NCBI RefSeq assembly: GCF_029360765.1
Contig: NZ_JARKNA010000002.1
Coordinates: 307,334-371,333 of the forward strand
Direction of reading: 5' to 3'
Length of the DNA stretch: 64,000 nt
DNA from: Terrimonas pollutisoli
GTDB taxonomy: Bacteria > Bacteroidota > Bacteroidia > Chitinophagales > Chitinophagaceae
Position numbers and translations under genes: made by a program. This document shows positions 1 to 7,247 of this stretch, piece by piece (positions within the stretch are counted from its first letter, which is position 1; every line of letters starts with the position of its first letter). A model generated the notes under the pieces. It ran no database searches. It saw only the letters and a list, made by a program, of their open reading frames with translations, and was not told the origin of the DNA.

Positions 1-171
1 GTGGTAGTGATTAAGCCTAATGAAGAGGCAACCTATAAAAATACGGTTGACATACTCGATGAAATGACGATCAACCAGGTAAAGCGTTTTGCCATGGTAA
101 AAATTGCTGACACTGAGAAAGGCCTGATAAAAGCTACTGAAGGTGGTGGCGCTCCGGCCCCGACCAACTAA
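1..171 (+). CDS. exbD: ExbD/TolR-type biopolymer transport protein, C-terminal part
   Basis: The reading frame is open from the window edge to a TAA at 169-171 and gives the last 56 residues of a protein. The tail (VVVIKPNEEATYKNTVDILDE, then residues reading MTINQVKRFAMVKI) resembles the periplasmic domain of ExbD/TolR proteins, in which 'Y..vvdvlD.m...gv.r' is typical. ExbD works with ExbB to pass proton-motive force to TonB. The TonB gene starts 49 bp downstream on the same strand, which supports the assignment. The end is a glycine/alanine/proline-rich tail, common in Bacteroidota ExbD proteins. The 5' end lies outside the window, so the membrane anchor cannot be checked. Confidence 0.8.
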   Translation: MVVIKPNEEATYKNTVDILDEMTINQVKRFAMVKIADTEKGLIKATEGGGAPAPTN

Positions 172-220
172 TCGTATGGAATTGTCAGGAAAATGCATCT
201 AATTTTAAATAAACTTAAAC

Positions 221-1048
221 ATGGAAGCCAACAAAATATTATCCGCTGATATTCTGGACCTGGTTTTTGAGAACCGGAACAAGGAGTATGGGGCTTATAA
301 TCTGCGGAGAACTTATAATAAGCGCATTATTTTGGCTCTTGTTATCACGGCTTCTCTCGCCCTGCTGGCCCTGATAGGCTCATTGCTGGCGAATACGCTG
401 GATGACGATAAGTCGAATAAAGTGGAGATTAAAGAAGTGACTTTGGCAGATATCAAGCAGGAAGAGGAAAAACCCAAGGAATTACCGCCTCCTCCTCCAC
501 CGAAGCCACCAGATCCTCCAAAGATTGAAATGCAAAAATTTACTCCTCCGAAAATCGTAAAAGATGAAGAAGTACAGGAGCCACCTCCGGCACAAGAGGA
601 GTTGAAGGAAGCTAAAATCGATGTAATTAAACAGGAAGGTATTAAAGACGAAGGTATCGTCGCCCCGGCAGTGATAGACGATGGTAAAGGGATCGTAGAG
701 GAGAAGAAAGAAGATGAGAACAAAATTTTTGAAAAAGTAGAAATTGAAGCTTCCTTTAAGGGTGGTGAAGGTGCCTGGAGAAAGTACCTCGAGAGGAACT
801 TAAATCCAAGTACCCCGGTTGATAATGGAGCACCTGAAGGAACTTATACAGTATACGTTCAGTTTGTGGTGAGCAAAGATGGTTCTATCAGTGATGTGAG
901 AGCTCTTACCAACCATGGTTATGGCATGGAAGCTGAAGCTATCCGGGTTATTAAAAAGGGTCCGGCCTGGACTCCAGCCATACAAAATGGTAGAAGTGTA
1001 AATGCTTATCGTAAGCAACCCATCACCTTCCAGGTTCAGTCTGAATAA
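221..1048 (+). CDS. tonB: TonB family energy transducer
   Basis: This 275-residue protein has a short cytoplasmic N-terminus with the EYGAYNLRR motif typical of Bacteroidota TonB proteins. One membrane segment follows at about residues 37-58 (IILALVITASLALLALIGSL), then a proline-rich periplasmic spacer with a run of seven prolines at about 89-95. The C-terminal TonB domain spans about 185-275 and contains GTYTVYVQFVVSKDGSISDV and the closing YRKQPITFQ. TonB links the ExbB/ExbD motor to outer-membrane SusC-type transporters, of which this window encodes two. The gene follows the exbD end by 49 bp, so the two are probably cotranscribed, and a strong terminator lies 23 bp after its stop. Confidence 0.9.
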   Translation: MEANKILSADILDLVFENRNKEYGAYNLRRTYNKRIILALVITASLALLALIGSLLANTLDDDKSNKVEIKEVTLADIKQEEEKPKELPPPPPPKPPDPPKIEMQKFTPPKIVKDEEVQEPPPAQEELKEAKIDVIKQEGIKDEGIVAPAVIDDGKGIVEEKKEDENKIFEKVEIEASFKGGEGAWRKYLERNLNPSTPVDNGAPEGTYTVYVQFVVSKDGSISDVRALTNHGYGMEAEAIRVIKKGPAWTPAIQNGRSVNAYRKQPITFQVQSE

Positions 1049-1071
1049 CAAACAAATTTTTAGCGTTTCAT

Positions 1072-1109
1072 ATCCTCCCCGCACAAGTGGGGAGGATTTT
1101 TGTTTTTAT
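1072..1109 (+). terminator. Rho-independent terminator after tonB
   Basis: Perfect 9-bp stem ATCCTCCCC (1072-1080) and GGGGAGGAT (1089-1097) with an 8-base loop, followed by a T-rich run to 1109. It ends the exbD-tonB unit and separates it from mnmE. Confidence 0.9.
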
Positions 1110-1127
1110 AGGATGACGGTTGAAGTC

Positions 1128-1135
1128 TACTTTTG
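1128..1135 (+). promoter_or_regulatory. Possible Bacteroidota -7 box for mnmE
   Basis: TACTTTTG matches the Bacteroidota -7 consensus TAnnTTTG and sits 27 bp before the mnmE start, just after the tonB terminator. No convincing -33 TTTG lies at the usual spacing, so this is only a candidate. Confidence 0.3.
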
Positions 1136-1162
1136 AAAACAAAAGACAATTCTGAGTAACGC

Positions 1163-2545
1163 ATGATTAATCATTTATCCGGTTGGGATGATACTATAGT
1201 GGCACTGGCTACACCGCCAGGTATCGGGGCTATTGGTGTAATAAGACTGAGTGGTAAACAGACCTTTCCTATTGTTGACAGCCTGTTCCCATCGAAAGAC
1301 CTTTTGCAGGAAGCAGCTAATACACTGCATGTAGGATATCTGAAACACAAAGACCAAATCATCGACGAGGTTGTTGTTTCCCTATTCCGTTCACCCAGGT
1401 CGTACACAGGTGAAGACGTAATTGAGATAAGCTGCCACGGGTCTCCATTTATTCATCAGCGCATCATTGAAGCATGTATTGAAAGCGGCGCAAGGTTGGC
1501 GAAACCGGGGGAGTTTACTCAAAGGGCTTTTTTGAATGGTAAACTGGATCTTGCCCAGGCCGAAGCAGTGGCAGATGTAATAGCCAGCAATACCGAAGCG
1601 TCGCATAAAGCTGCGTTCAATACGATGCGTGGCGGGTTTTCATCCAAACTAAAGGAACTGAGAGAACAATTGATCCGTTTCTCTGCCTTGATTGAATTAG
1701 AGCTCGATTTTTCACAGGAAGATGTAGAGTTCGCTGACCGTTCCGCTTTTTATGAGTTAATCAGGCAACTACAATTTTCAACCGATCAGTTAGTCAATTC
1801 CTTTCAGTTAGGTAATGTTATAAAAAACGGGGTGAGTGTAGCGATTGTTGGAAAGCCAAATGCCGGTAAATCAACTTTGTTAAATGCGTTATTAAATGAA
1901 AACCGGGCCATTGTCAGTGACATACCCGGTACGACCCGGGATACCATTGAGGAGACAATTAATATTGATGGAATACTTTTCCGGTTAATTGACACGGCTG
2001 GTATAAGACAACATACCGCTGACATCATTGAAAGCGCAGGGGTTGAACGAAGCCTCGAAAAAATGAAACAGGCCGATCTTGTGATCTATCTATTTGACGC
2101 AGGAGAAAAGATGCCGGAAGTCGGAAGCCGGAAGTCAGAGCTTGACAAACAGCAATTGAAGTATTTGTTAGTTGCTAATAAAATTGATGAGGTTGGAGAA
2201 GAACAGGTAAGACAGGAACTTTCAGGTATAGAAAAAATAATTTTTATTTCTGCCAGGCAAAACAAACATATTGAAGTGTTGAAAGAAAAAATGGTGGATG
2301 CAGTTTTACAGGGACAGGTGCAAACAGAAAATGTCATTGTAACCAATGCACGACATTACCATGCATTAAAAGAAGCCGCAAAGTCTTTGTATGATATCAA
2401 AACAGGCCTTGACAACAAACTGCCGGGTGATTTATTAGCTCTCGATATTCGGAGATGCCTGCATTACCTGGGAGAAATAACCGGCCAGGTAAGTAATGAA
2501 GATATGCTTGATTTTATCTTTAGTAAGTTCTGTATTGGCAAGTAA
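1163..2545 (+). CDS. mnmE: tRNA uridine-5-carboxymethylaminomethyl(34) synthesis GTPase MnmE
   Basis: MnmE (TrmE) with MnmG modifies U34 in the wobble position of several tRNAs. The 460 residues have the expected order. The N-terminal folate-binding domain carries the TIVALATPPGIGAIGVIRLSG opening. A helical domain follows, and then an inserted G domain with G1 GKPNAGKS (about 229-236), G3 DTAG (about 277) and G4 NKID (about 339). The protein ends in the catalytic CIGK motif (CxGK). The last 18 bp are the left edge of a 117-bp repeat that recurs at 38274, and I read this as the attachment site of a mobile element. The gene stays complete because the repeat restores the FCIGK-stop codons. A short 7-bp repeat array lies inside the G domain (2114-2138). 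Confidence 0.97.
   Translation: MINHLSGWDDTIVALATPPGIGAIGVIRLSGKQTFPIVDSLFPSKDLLQEAANTLHVGYLKHKDQIIDEVVVSLFRSPRSYTGEDVIEISCHGSPFIHQRIIEACIESGARLAKPGEFTQRAFLNGKLDLAQAEAVADVIASNTEASHKAAFNTMRGGFSSKLKELREQLIRFSALIELELDFSQEDVEFADRSAFYELIRQLQFSTDQLVNSFQLGNVIKNGVSVAIVGKPNAGKSTLLNALLNENRAIVSDIPGTTRDTIEETINIDGILFRLIDTAGIRQHTADIIESAGVERSLEKMKQADLVIYLFDAGEKMPEVGSRKSELDKQQLKYLLVANKIDEVGEEQVRQELSGIEKIIFISARQNKHIEVLKEKMVDAVLQGQVQTENVIVTNARHYHALKEAAKSLYDIKTGLDNKLPGDLLALDIRRCLHYLGEITGQVSNEDMLDFIFSKFCIGK
2114..2138 (+). repeat. Three 7-bp repeats inside mnmE
   Basis: Three tandem heptamers, CGGAAGT, CGGAAGC and CGGAAGT, occupy about 2115-2135. Three units make 21 bp, so the frame is kept, and they encode a short charged stretch (about VGSRKSE) between G3 and G4 of the GTPase domain. 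Arrays of this heptamer type are familiar from intergenic DNA of some Bacteroidota (recollection, not checked); here one lies in a core gene. Confidence 0.6.
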
Positions 2546-2644
2546 GCCACTTACCCCACTTAACTTTATTTTACTTATTCCATTCTTTTGCAACGTAGTA
2601 CAGATAATCATTTCAGGAAACTGACGTTTCTTTTCTCCATTTTT
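2528..2644 (+). repeat. Left attachment repeat (attL)
   Basis: This copy of the 117-bp direct repeat differs from 38274-38390 only at 2536 (T here, C at 38282). It begins exactly with the final 18 bp of mnmE, TTCTGTATTGGCAAGTAA, and continues through 99 bp of downstream DNA. The one difference is synonymous (ATT/ATC, Ile of FCIGK), so either copy completes MnmE. The last 18 bp of mnmE is also the integration site of Salmonella genomic island 1 and its relatives. Confidence 0.9.
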
Positions 2645-2662
2645 ATTCTTTTATTGTTTCTT

Positions 2663-2700
2663 ATTTGTACCAGTTTTTAATACCTTCATATGGTACAAAT
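2663..2700 (+). repeat. Inverted ATTTGTACCA pair, candidate recombinase arm sites (left)
   Basis: ATTTGTACCA (2663-2672) and its perfect reverse complement TGGTACAAAT (2691-2700) are separated by 18 bp and lie 19 bp inside the left repeat. The same 10-mer recurs at 38226-38235 near the right end. Such shared end motifs suit arm-type sites of an integrase or excisionase; the role is inferred. Confidence 0.5.
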
Positions 2701-2722
2701 CAAATTTAGTGAAGGTTAAATT

Positions 2723-2762
2723 ATGGCAGTATATGGCATTATAATGCAGTATAATGCAATTT
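2723..2762 (+). repeat. Four 10-bp phased repeats upstream of the excisionase-like gene
   Basis: Four consecutive 10-mers, ATGGCAGTAT, ATGGCATTAT, AATGCAGTAT and AATGCAATTT, end 32 bp before the start of the zinc-finger/HTH gene. A near 10-bp period places each unit on the same face of the helix. This suggests cooperative binding by an excisionase or autoregulator. No other copy was noticed in the window. Confidence 0.55.
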
Positions 2763-2794
2763 AAAACCATTTTTGACTCTATTTTTCAAATATC

Positions 2795-3178
2795 ATGAGC
2801 AGTAACATTCGTATAAAAAAAGTTTGTGAGCATTGTGGTGAGATCTTCATGGCACGGACTACGATAACAAGATATTGTTCTCATAAATGCAACTCTGCTG
2901 ATTATAAGAAAAAAGAAAAGCAGAATAAAATTGAACAGTCTAATCAACAGACGAAAAATAAAATCCCGGATCAGCAGGAAGTTATTCAACCTGAAATAAA
3001 AGTTTCAAAAGAACTGGTCAACGTAAAGGAATTGTCTGTTATAACAAGCCTCAGTGAACGAACACTTTTCAGGTTAATAAAGGACAAGAAGTTTCCAAAG
3101 ATGAAGATTGGGAAACGTTTAGTGTTTAATAAGGATGCAGTTATCAATTATCTTAATTTCAAATACGGCAGCATATGA
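2795..3178 (+). CDS. Zinc-finger plus HTH excisionase-like DNA-binding protein
   Basis: This 127-residue protein has two parts. The N-terminus (about residues 10-35) has two cysteine pairs, CEHC and CSHKC, spaced like a small zinc finger. A lysine-rich linker follows, and then an HTH of the MerR/excisionase class (about 76-125: [19 protein letters not shown], ending with [15 protein letters not shown]). Its stop overlaps the integrase start by 4 bp (ATGA), so the two are translationally coupled. The position between attL and the integrase suggests a recombination directionality factor or integrase regulator. Phased 10-bp repeats lie just upstream. The function is inferred from fold and place. 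Confidence 0.75.
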   Translation: MSSNIRIKKVCEHCGEIFMARTTITRYCSHKCNSADYKKKEKQNKIEQSNQQTKNKIPDQQEVIQPEIKVSKELVNVKELSVITSLSERTLFRLIKDKKFPKMKIGKRLVFNKDAVINYLNFKYGSI

Positions 3179-4290
3179 GAGGAAAGCTGAGGCAAAGGAA
3201 ATTATATACGGGTAAGATCAGTTTATATATTGACTATTATCCTCCTGTATGGAACCCCGTAAAGAAAATTTATAGTCGCAGAGAGTACTTAAAGCTGTTC
3301 CTGCATCCGAATCCGAAAACAATGCTGGAGAAAAAACAGAATGAACTTAATAAGGAGTTGGCTGAAAAAATTTACCTGAAACGTATGAAGTCTTTCATGC
3401 TGGAAGAAAACCGGATATTTAATAAAGACATCCTGGAAAGTGATTTTTATGTATATGCTCTGGGCTTCATTAAGTCAAAAGAAAAGGCCGGAAAAAATGT
3501 GGAGCATCATAAGTCTGCTATCAAATACTTAAAGAAATTTTCGGGTGATCATTGTAAATTCAGACACATTGATGAAAACTTCCTGGAACGATTCAAAGAT
3601 TTTCTGCTTACAACCACGACACTTAAATCAAAGAGATTTACACTGGACACTAACTCTGCCTCTTCTTATTTTGACAAGATGCTTTCCATTGTGGAAAAGG
3701 CGTTTATTGATAATTATCTGCCCGAAAATTATATTTTGAAAATAGAGCGAATAAAAAATGTAGAAGTAATACGGCAATTTCTCGATGACGAGGAAATAGA
3801 AAGATTAAAGTCAGAACCGATAGAAGACGATACAGTCTATAAAGCTTCTATGTTTTCTATTCTTACTGGTCTTCGTTACAGTGCTGTGGAATCATTGCAT
3901 TGGGGTGATTTGCATTTTACAAAAGAACTGAAGGCATGGTATGTTTACCTGATAGACCCAAAACCCAAAAGACCTTTTAAACATTATATCAATCAACAGG
4001 CTGTTGACCTGCTTGGTGAACGAGGGAATGACGAGGACTTATTATTCCCTGGCCTGGATTATGACAGAACACTCAAAATTGTAAAGGAATGGTGTTTACG
4101 TGCAGGAATAAAGAAAGATATAACTTATCATAATTTCCGGCACACGTATGCCACACAGTTAATCACAGGGGGTGAGGATATTTACGTAGTCAGTAAAATG
4201 CTTAACCACAAGCATGTGAAAACAACAGAAATCTATGCAAAGGTGGCGGACCAGGTTAAAGTGAAAGCCTCGAATAAAGCCAGAATTTGA
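3175..4290 (+). CDS. int: Tyrosine recombinase (element integrase)
   Basis: A 371-residue site-specific recombinase that would catalyse integration into, and excision from, the mnmE 3' end. The N-terminal part has the layout of Bacteroidota phage-type integrases (arm-binding, then a SAM-like core-binding domain at about 100-195). The catalytic domain shows the first arginine in [11 protein letters not shown] (about R234), the HxxR box in [11 protein letters not shown] (H319, R322), H345 in LNHKHV and the nucleophile Tyr354 in TEIYAK. The full set of active-site residues makes an active enzyme plausible. It starts within the stop of the upstream HTH gene and lies about 0.5 kb from attL. Confidence 0.95.
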   Translation: MRGKLRQRKLYTGKISLYIDYYPPVWNPVKKIYSRREYLKLFLHPNPKTMLEKKQNELNKELAEKIYLKRMKSFMLEENRIFNKDILESDFYVYALGFIKSKEKAGKNVEHHKSAIKYLKKFSGDHCKFRHIDENFLERFKDFLLTTTTLKSKRFTLDTNSASSYFDKMLSIVEKAFIDNYLPENYILKIERIKNVEVIRQFLDDEEIERLKSEPIEDDTVYKASMFSILTGLRYSAVESLHWGDLHFTKELKAWYVYLIDPKPKRPFKHYINQQAVDLLGERGNDEDLLFPGLDYDRTLKIVKEWCLRAGIKKDITYHNFRHTYATQLITGGEDIYVVSKMLNHKHVKTTEIYAKVADQVKVKASNKARI

Positions 4291-4331
4291 TCAATTGATA
4301 AATATTTAAAATAAATGTAAACGATTGCAAT

Positions 4332-4664
4332 ATGTCGACAGAGGAAAGATTGGAAAAAATGGATAACGACCTACAGCAAATTAAAGTAATGCTTGTTGAA
4401 ATTTTGAATCATCAAAAGCAACCAGTGCAGGAACAGGATTCCATTATGAGCCTGAATGAAGTTGCAGAATTTCTCGCGTTGGAAAAGCATATCATTTATG
4501 CAAAGTGCGGAAGTGGGGAAATCCCTTTTTTCCGTGTAGGGAAGCTCTACAAGTTTAAAAAATCTGAAATACAGCAATGGCTAAAAGACCAGGGACTAAA
4601 AAAGGCAATTGATGTGGATGATTATGTAAACCGATATTTGCAGACGCATATTTTAAAAGGATAG
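4332..4664 (+). CDS. Excisionase-family HTH protein
   Basis: A 110-residue protein with a short coiled N-terminus (about 1-35, EERLEKMDNDLQQIKVMLVE). A helix-turn-helix of the DNA-binding/excisionase class follows (about 38-85: MSLNEVAEFLALEKHIIYA, then PFFRVGKLYKFKKSEIQQWL). This layout is common in Bacteroidota mobile elements, where such proteins act as Xis-like factors or regulators of mobility genes. It is the second of three HTH proteins in the module and starts 41 bp after the integrase stop. Which of the three assists excision cannot be told from sequence. Confidence 0.75.
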   Translation: MSTEERLEKMDNDLQQIKVMLVEILNHQKQPVQEQDSIMSLNEVAEFLALEKHIIYAKCGSGEIPFFRVGKLYKFKKSEIQQWLKDQGLKKAIDVDDYVNRYLQTHILKG

Positions 4665-4740
4665 TATATAAATCTTATCATCATAATTTGTGACGTTCGC
4701 AAACAAGATATCTTGTAACTAATTAAATAATCATTAATGT

Positions 4741-5724
4741 ATGGATGCTGAAAAAAAAGGAGAAGTTATTATTTATGAAAGCCAGGACGGGGAAGCCTCC
4801 ATTGATGTTAGATTGGAGAATGAGACAGTTTGGCTGCGCCAGGAGCAAATTGCGGAGTTATTTAGCCGGGATCGTACAGTTATAAGTAAGCACATTAATA
4901 ATATATTCAAAAACAAGGAGTTGGATCAGGAAAGCAATGTGCAAAATTTGCACATTGCAAATTCAGATAGGCCGGTAGCTTTCTATAACCTGGAAGTAAT
5001 AATTTCTATTGGATACCGCGTCAAATCTCCAAGAGGTACACAATTCCGGATTTGGGCCAACAAAGTATTAAAGGATTATTTGGTAAAAGGGTATGCAGTC
5101 AATCAAAAGCGTCTGCAGGATCAATCACGTCAATTGGAAGAACTGAAACAAACAGTTAAATTGATGGGCAATGTAATTGAAAACAAAACCCTGAATACAG
5201 GGGAAGCAGAAGGCCTGTTAAAGGTAATTACCGATTATACATATGCCCTTGATGTGCTGGACAAGTATGATCACCAGATTCTGGAAATTCAGGAGACTAC
5301 GCCAAAAGAGCTGTTCCGTATCACTTATGAAGAATCAATGAAAGCCATCAAAGGCTTAAAGGATAAGTTCGGCGGAAGCTCATTGTTTGGCAATGAAAAA
5401 GACGAATCTTTTCAAAGCTCCCTGGGAGCGATATACCAAACATTTGGCGGTCAGGACTTTTATCCCAGTGTAGAGGAAAAGGCTGCTAACTTGTTATATT
5501 TTGTTATAAAAAATCACTCTTTCTCTGACGGTAACAAACGTATAGCTGCGTTCCTGTTTGTCTGGTTCCTGGAGAAAAATGACATCCTGTATAAATCGGA
5601 TGGATCAAAACGGCTTGCTGATAATGCGTTGGTGGCTCTTACTTTGATGATCGCTGAAAGCAAACCCGAAGAAAAAGACATGATGATAAAAGTTGTAGTG
5701 AATCTCATTAATATCAAAAACTGA
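4741..5724 (+). CDS. RhuM/Fic(Doc)-family protein
   Basis: This 327-residue protein joins two regions. The N-terminal RhuM-type part (about 1-125) contains WLRQEQIAELFSRDRTVISK and SIGYRVKSPRGTQFRIWANK, which resemble a DNA-binding-like domain found on pathogenicity islands. The C-terminal part is Fic/Doc-like with the motif HSFSDGNKR at 259-267. That motif keeps the histidine, the acidic residue and the NKR of Doc-type enzymes, which modify proteins by nucleotide or phosphate transfer. No inhibitory antitoxin gene is adjacent, and an inhibition motif was not evident by eye. A role in element stability or defence is possible but unproven. It is flanked by the HTH gene and a 380-bp gap. Confidence 0.85.
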   Translation: MDAEKKGEVIIYESQDGEASIDVRLENETVWLRQEQIAELFSRDRTVISKHINNIFKNKELDQESNVQNLHIANSDRPVAFYNLEVIISIGYRVKSPRGTQFRIWANKVLKDYLVKGYAVNQKRLQDQSRQLEELKQTVKLMGNVIENKTLNTGEAEGLLKVITDYTYALDVLDKYDHQILEIQETTPKELFRITYEESMKAIKGLKDKFGGSSLFGNEKDESFQSSLGAIYQTFGGQDFYPSVEEKAANLLYFVIKNHSFSDGNKRIAAFLFVWFLEKNDILYKSDGSKRLADNALVALTLMIAESKPEEKDMMIKVVVNLINIKN

Positions 5725-6105
5725 TTCATCGGGAATGATATTTTAAAAACCGTTGGGCATTCCTTAATAACATACTCTTTAATCGCCTTCAGGTCACCTC
5801 TTTCAAGATACTGCGGATCGCTCCGCTATACCTTGTACTTTCAATCGGTCACCTTTCAGCTATCACCTTTTCCGTTTTATTGGCACTGCGGCAACCACTG
5901 CCAAAACATCAATGAATATAACACTGTTATTACGTATTGGCAGAGATTGCCCGGCACTGCTTCTAATTGTGTAAGAACGTTAAAGAGGATTACTAAGCTT
6001 ATTTGAAACAAGAAGAAAAGAAATTATAAAACTTAGCTTTCCTTGAACTGACTCTATTTAAATTTCTTATTTTTATTGTGATAATCGAATTAGTGAAAAT
6101 GAAAA
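5725..6105. other. Intergenic, no gene recognised
   Basis: A 381-bp gap between the RhuM-Fic gene and the next ORF. It holds two short imperfect repeats (GGTCACCTCTTTCA and GGTCACCTTTCA), a small stem GCGGA/TCCGC, and an imperfect inverted repeat with TTGGCA and TGCCAA arms near 5880-5905. Nothing protein-like was seen. It could hold promoter or transfer-related sites, but none is assignable. Confidence 0.4.
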
Positions 6106-6804
6106 ATGTGTGTTATGAAATTCAATAATCTATTGCCAGATCTCCCGTTTCCCCAACCCTTACTTTCGAAAATTTTTCAACAGCAACATGAAAGGTACCT
6201 GGAAGTATTTCCAGAATGGAGTTTACTAGCTACCCGTCGAAAATTGACCGCTTCTTACTGGATGAAGATATTTGTAAATCATTTTATTTTCTTGTTGATA
6301 TCCGGAAGTTTGATTGTGCTACTGATCAACAACGAGCAACCTGTTCTACCTTCTTTGATACCAGCGTCTCTGATTGTTTTTCTTTCCTTATTCTTGACAA
6401 TGTACTGGCCGCATTACCAGTTAGAGTTTTTACCGCATTTAGATAATTGTATGGAATCTTTCAGAACAAAAAAACTGGAAGGATTACAGCAGTGCAAGAA
6501 AGAACAATATTCGGTTTTATCACTGATGCTGATACAACATGCCTACCAGCATATGGCCGGTATTAAAAACGGTTCTATCGATACCAATTATGCAAAACTG
6601 TTAACACAACAATACGGGGTATCTGTCAAGAGTATTGTACCTGCGTTACAAATAACTATAAGGGGACAGTGGAACCGCAAAAGCATCAGGAAGCGTACCG
6701 AAATAATCAATGATTTTGAAGATGCCAAAGATTATTTCATGCAATTGTCTTGTGAAAGAGCCATTCAACTGCTGGATCAATTACAACAAAAAATATTACA
6801 ATAA
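6106..6804 (+). CDS. Hypothetical membrane protein of the mobility module
   Basis: I do not recognise this 232-residue protein. It has two hydrophobic segments at about 55-75 (FIFLLISGSLIVLLI) and 82-102 (IPASLIVFLSLFLTMYW). A mostly helical, charged C-terminal region follows, with SVKSIVPALQITIRGQWNRK and a glutamine-rich end. Both termini are probably cytoplasmic. A second start (ATG at 6115, MKFNN) is equally plausible. It sits upstream of an HTH gene, a primase-like gene and the mob genes, so a role in element maintenance or transfer is likely by position only. Confidence 0.6.
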   Translation: MCVMKFNNLLPDLPFPQPLLSKIFQQQHERYLEVFPEWSLLATRRKLTASYWMKIFVNHFIFLLISGSLIVLLINNEQPVLPSLIPASLIVFLSLFLTMYWPHYQLEFLPHLDNCMESFRTKKLEGLQQCKKEQYSVLSLMLIQHAYQHMAGIKNGSIDTNYAKLLTQQYGVSVKSIVPALQITIRGQWNRKSIRKRTEIINDFEDAKDYFMQLSCERAIQLLDQLQQKILQ

Positions 6805-6938
6805 ACTTCCCCCCCAAAATAAAGTGCATTTCAACTTTCTCTAAATGGCCATAACAGGCTATTTTTTTACAAATTATCTATACTTAACTGGATTTTCCTT
6901 GGCTGTTTGGCCATATTGCGTGGCTAAAACAATGAAGT

Positions 6939-7247
6939 ATGGAAAACGTGCAGATGTTATTACCAATGGAACCAAAAGCCTTTTGGTGCCAATTAAGAAC
7001 TATTGTGGAAGAAGTAGTCATGGAAAGCAGGCCGGAAACACCTGTTGATATTCATGCTAAAAGACCGCTACTAAAAGCCAAAGAAGTATGTGAGATCTTT
7101 CACGTCTCAAAGCCTACCCTTTATGACTGGCTGAAGCAGGGCAGGATCACATCAGTCAAGATCCATACCCGCCGCTATTTCCATTGGAAAGATGTGGAAG
7201 AACTGATCCAGCAAAGCAAAGTAAACTCTTTCAAATCCCACTCATGA
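6939..7247 (+). CDS. HTH DNA-binding protein (excisionase class)
   Basis: This 102-residue protein has a C-terminal HTH (about 47-93: LLKAKEVCEIFHVSKPTLYDW, then ITSVKIHTRRYFHWKDVEEL) of the same class as the two HTH proteins near the integrase. Its stop overlaps the next start (ATGA at 7244), so it is coupled to the Toprim gene. The start is uncertain because other in-frame ATGs lie at 6951, 6966 and 7020. The 8-mer TGGCCATA occurs twice upstream (6846-6853 and 6908-6915) and may be an autoregulatory site. Confidence 0.75.
   Translation: MENVQMLLPMEPKAFWCQLRTIVEEVVMESRPETPVDIHAKRPLLKAKEVCEIFHVSKPTLYDWLKQGRITSVKIHTRRYFHWKDVEELIQQSKVNSFKSHS

Noticed and set aside
313..723. Minus-strand frame opposite tonB with serine/glycine-rich translation
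   Set aside because: It mirrors the proline/lysine-rich spacer of TonB; a composition artefact.
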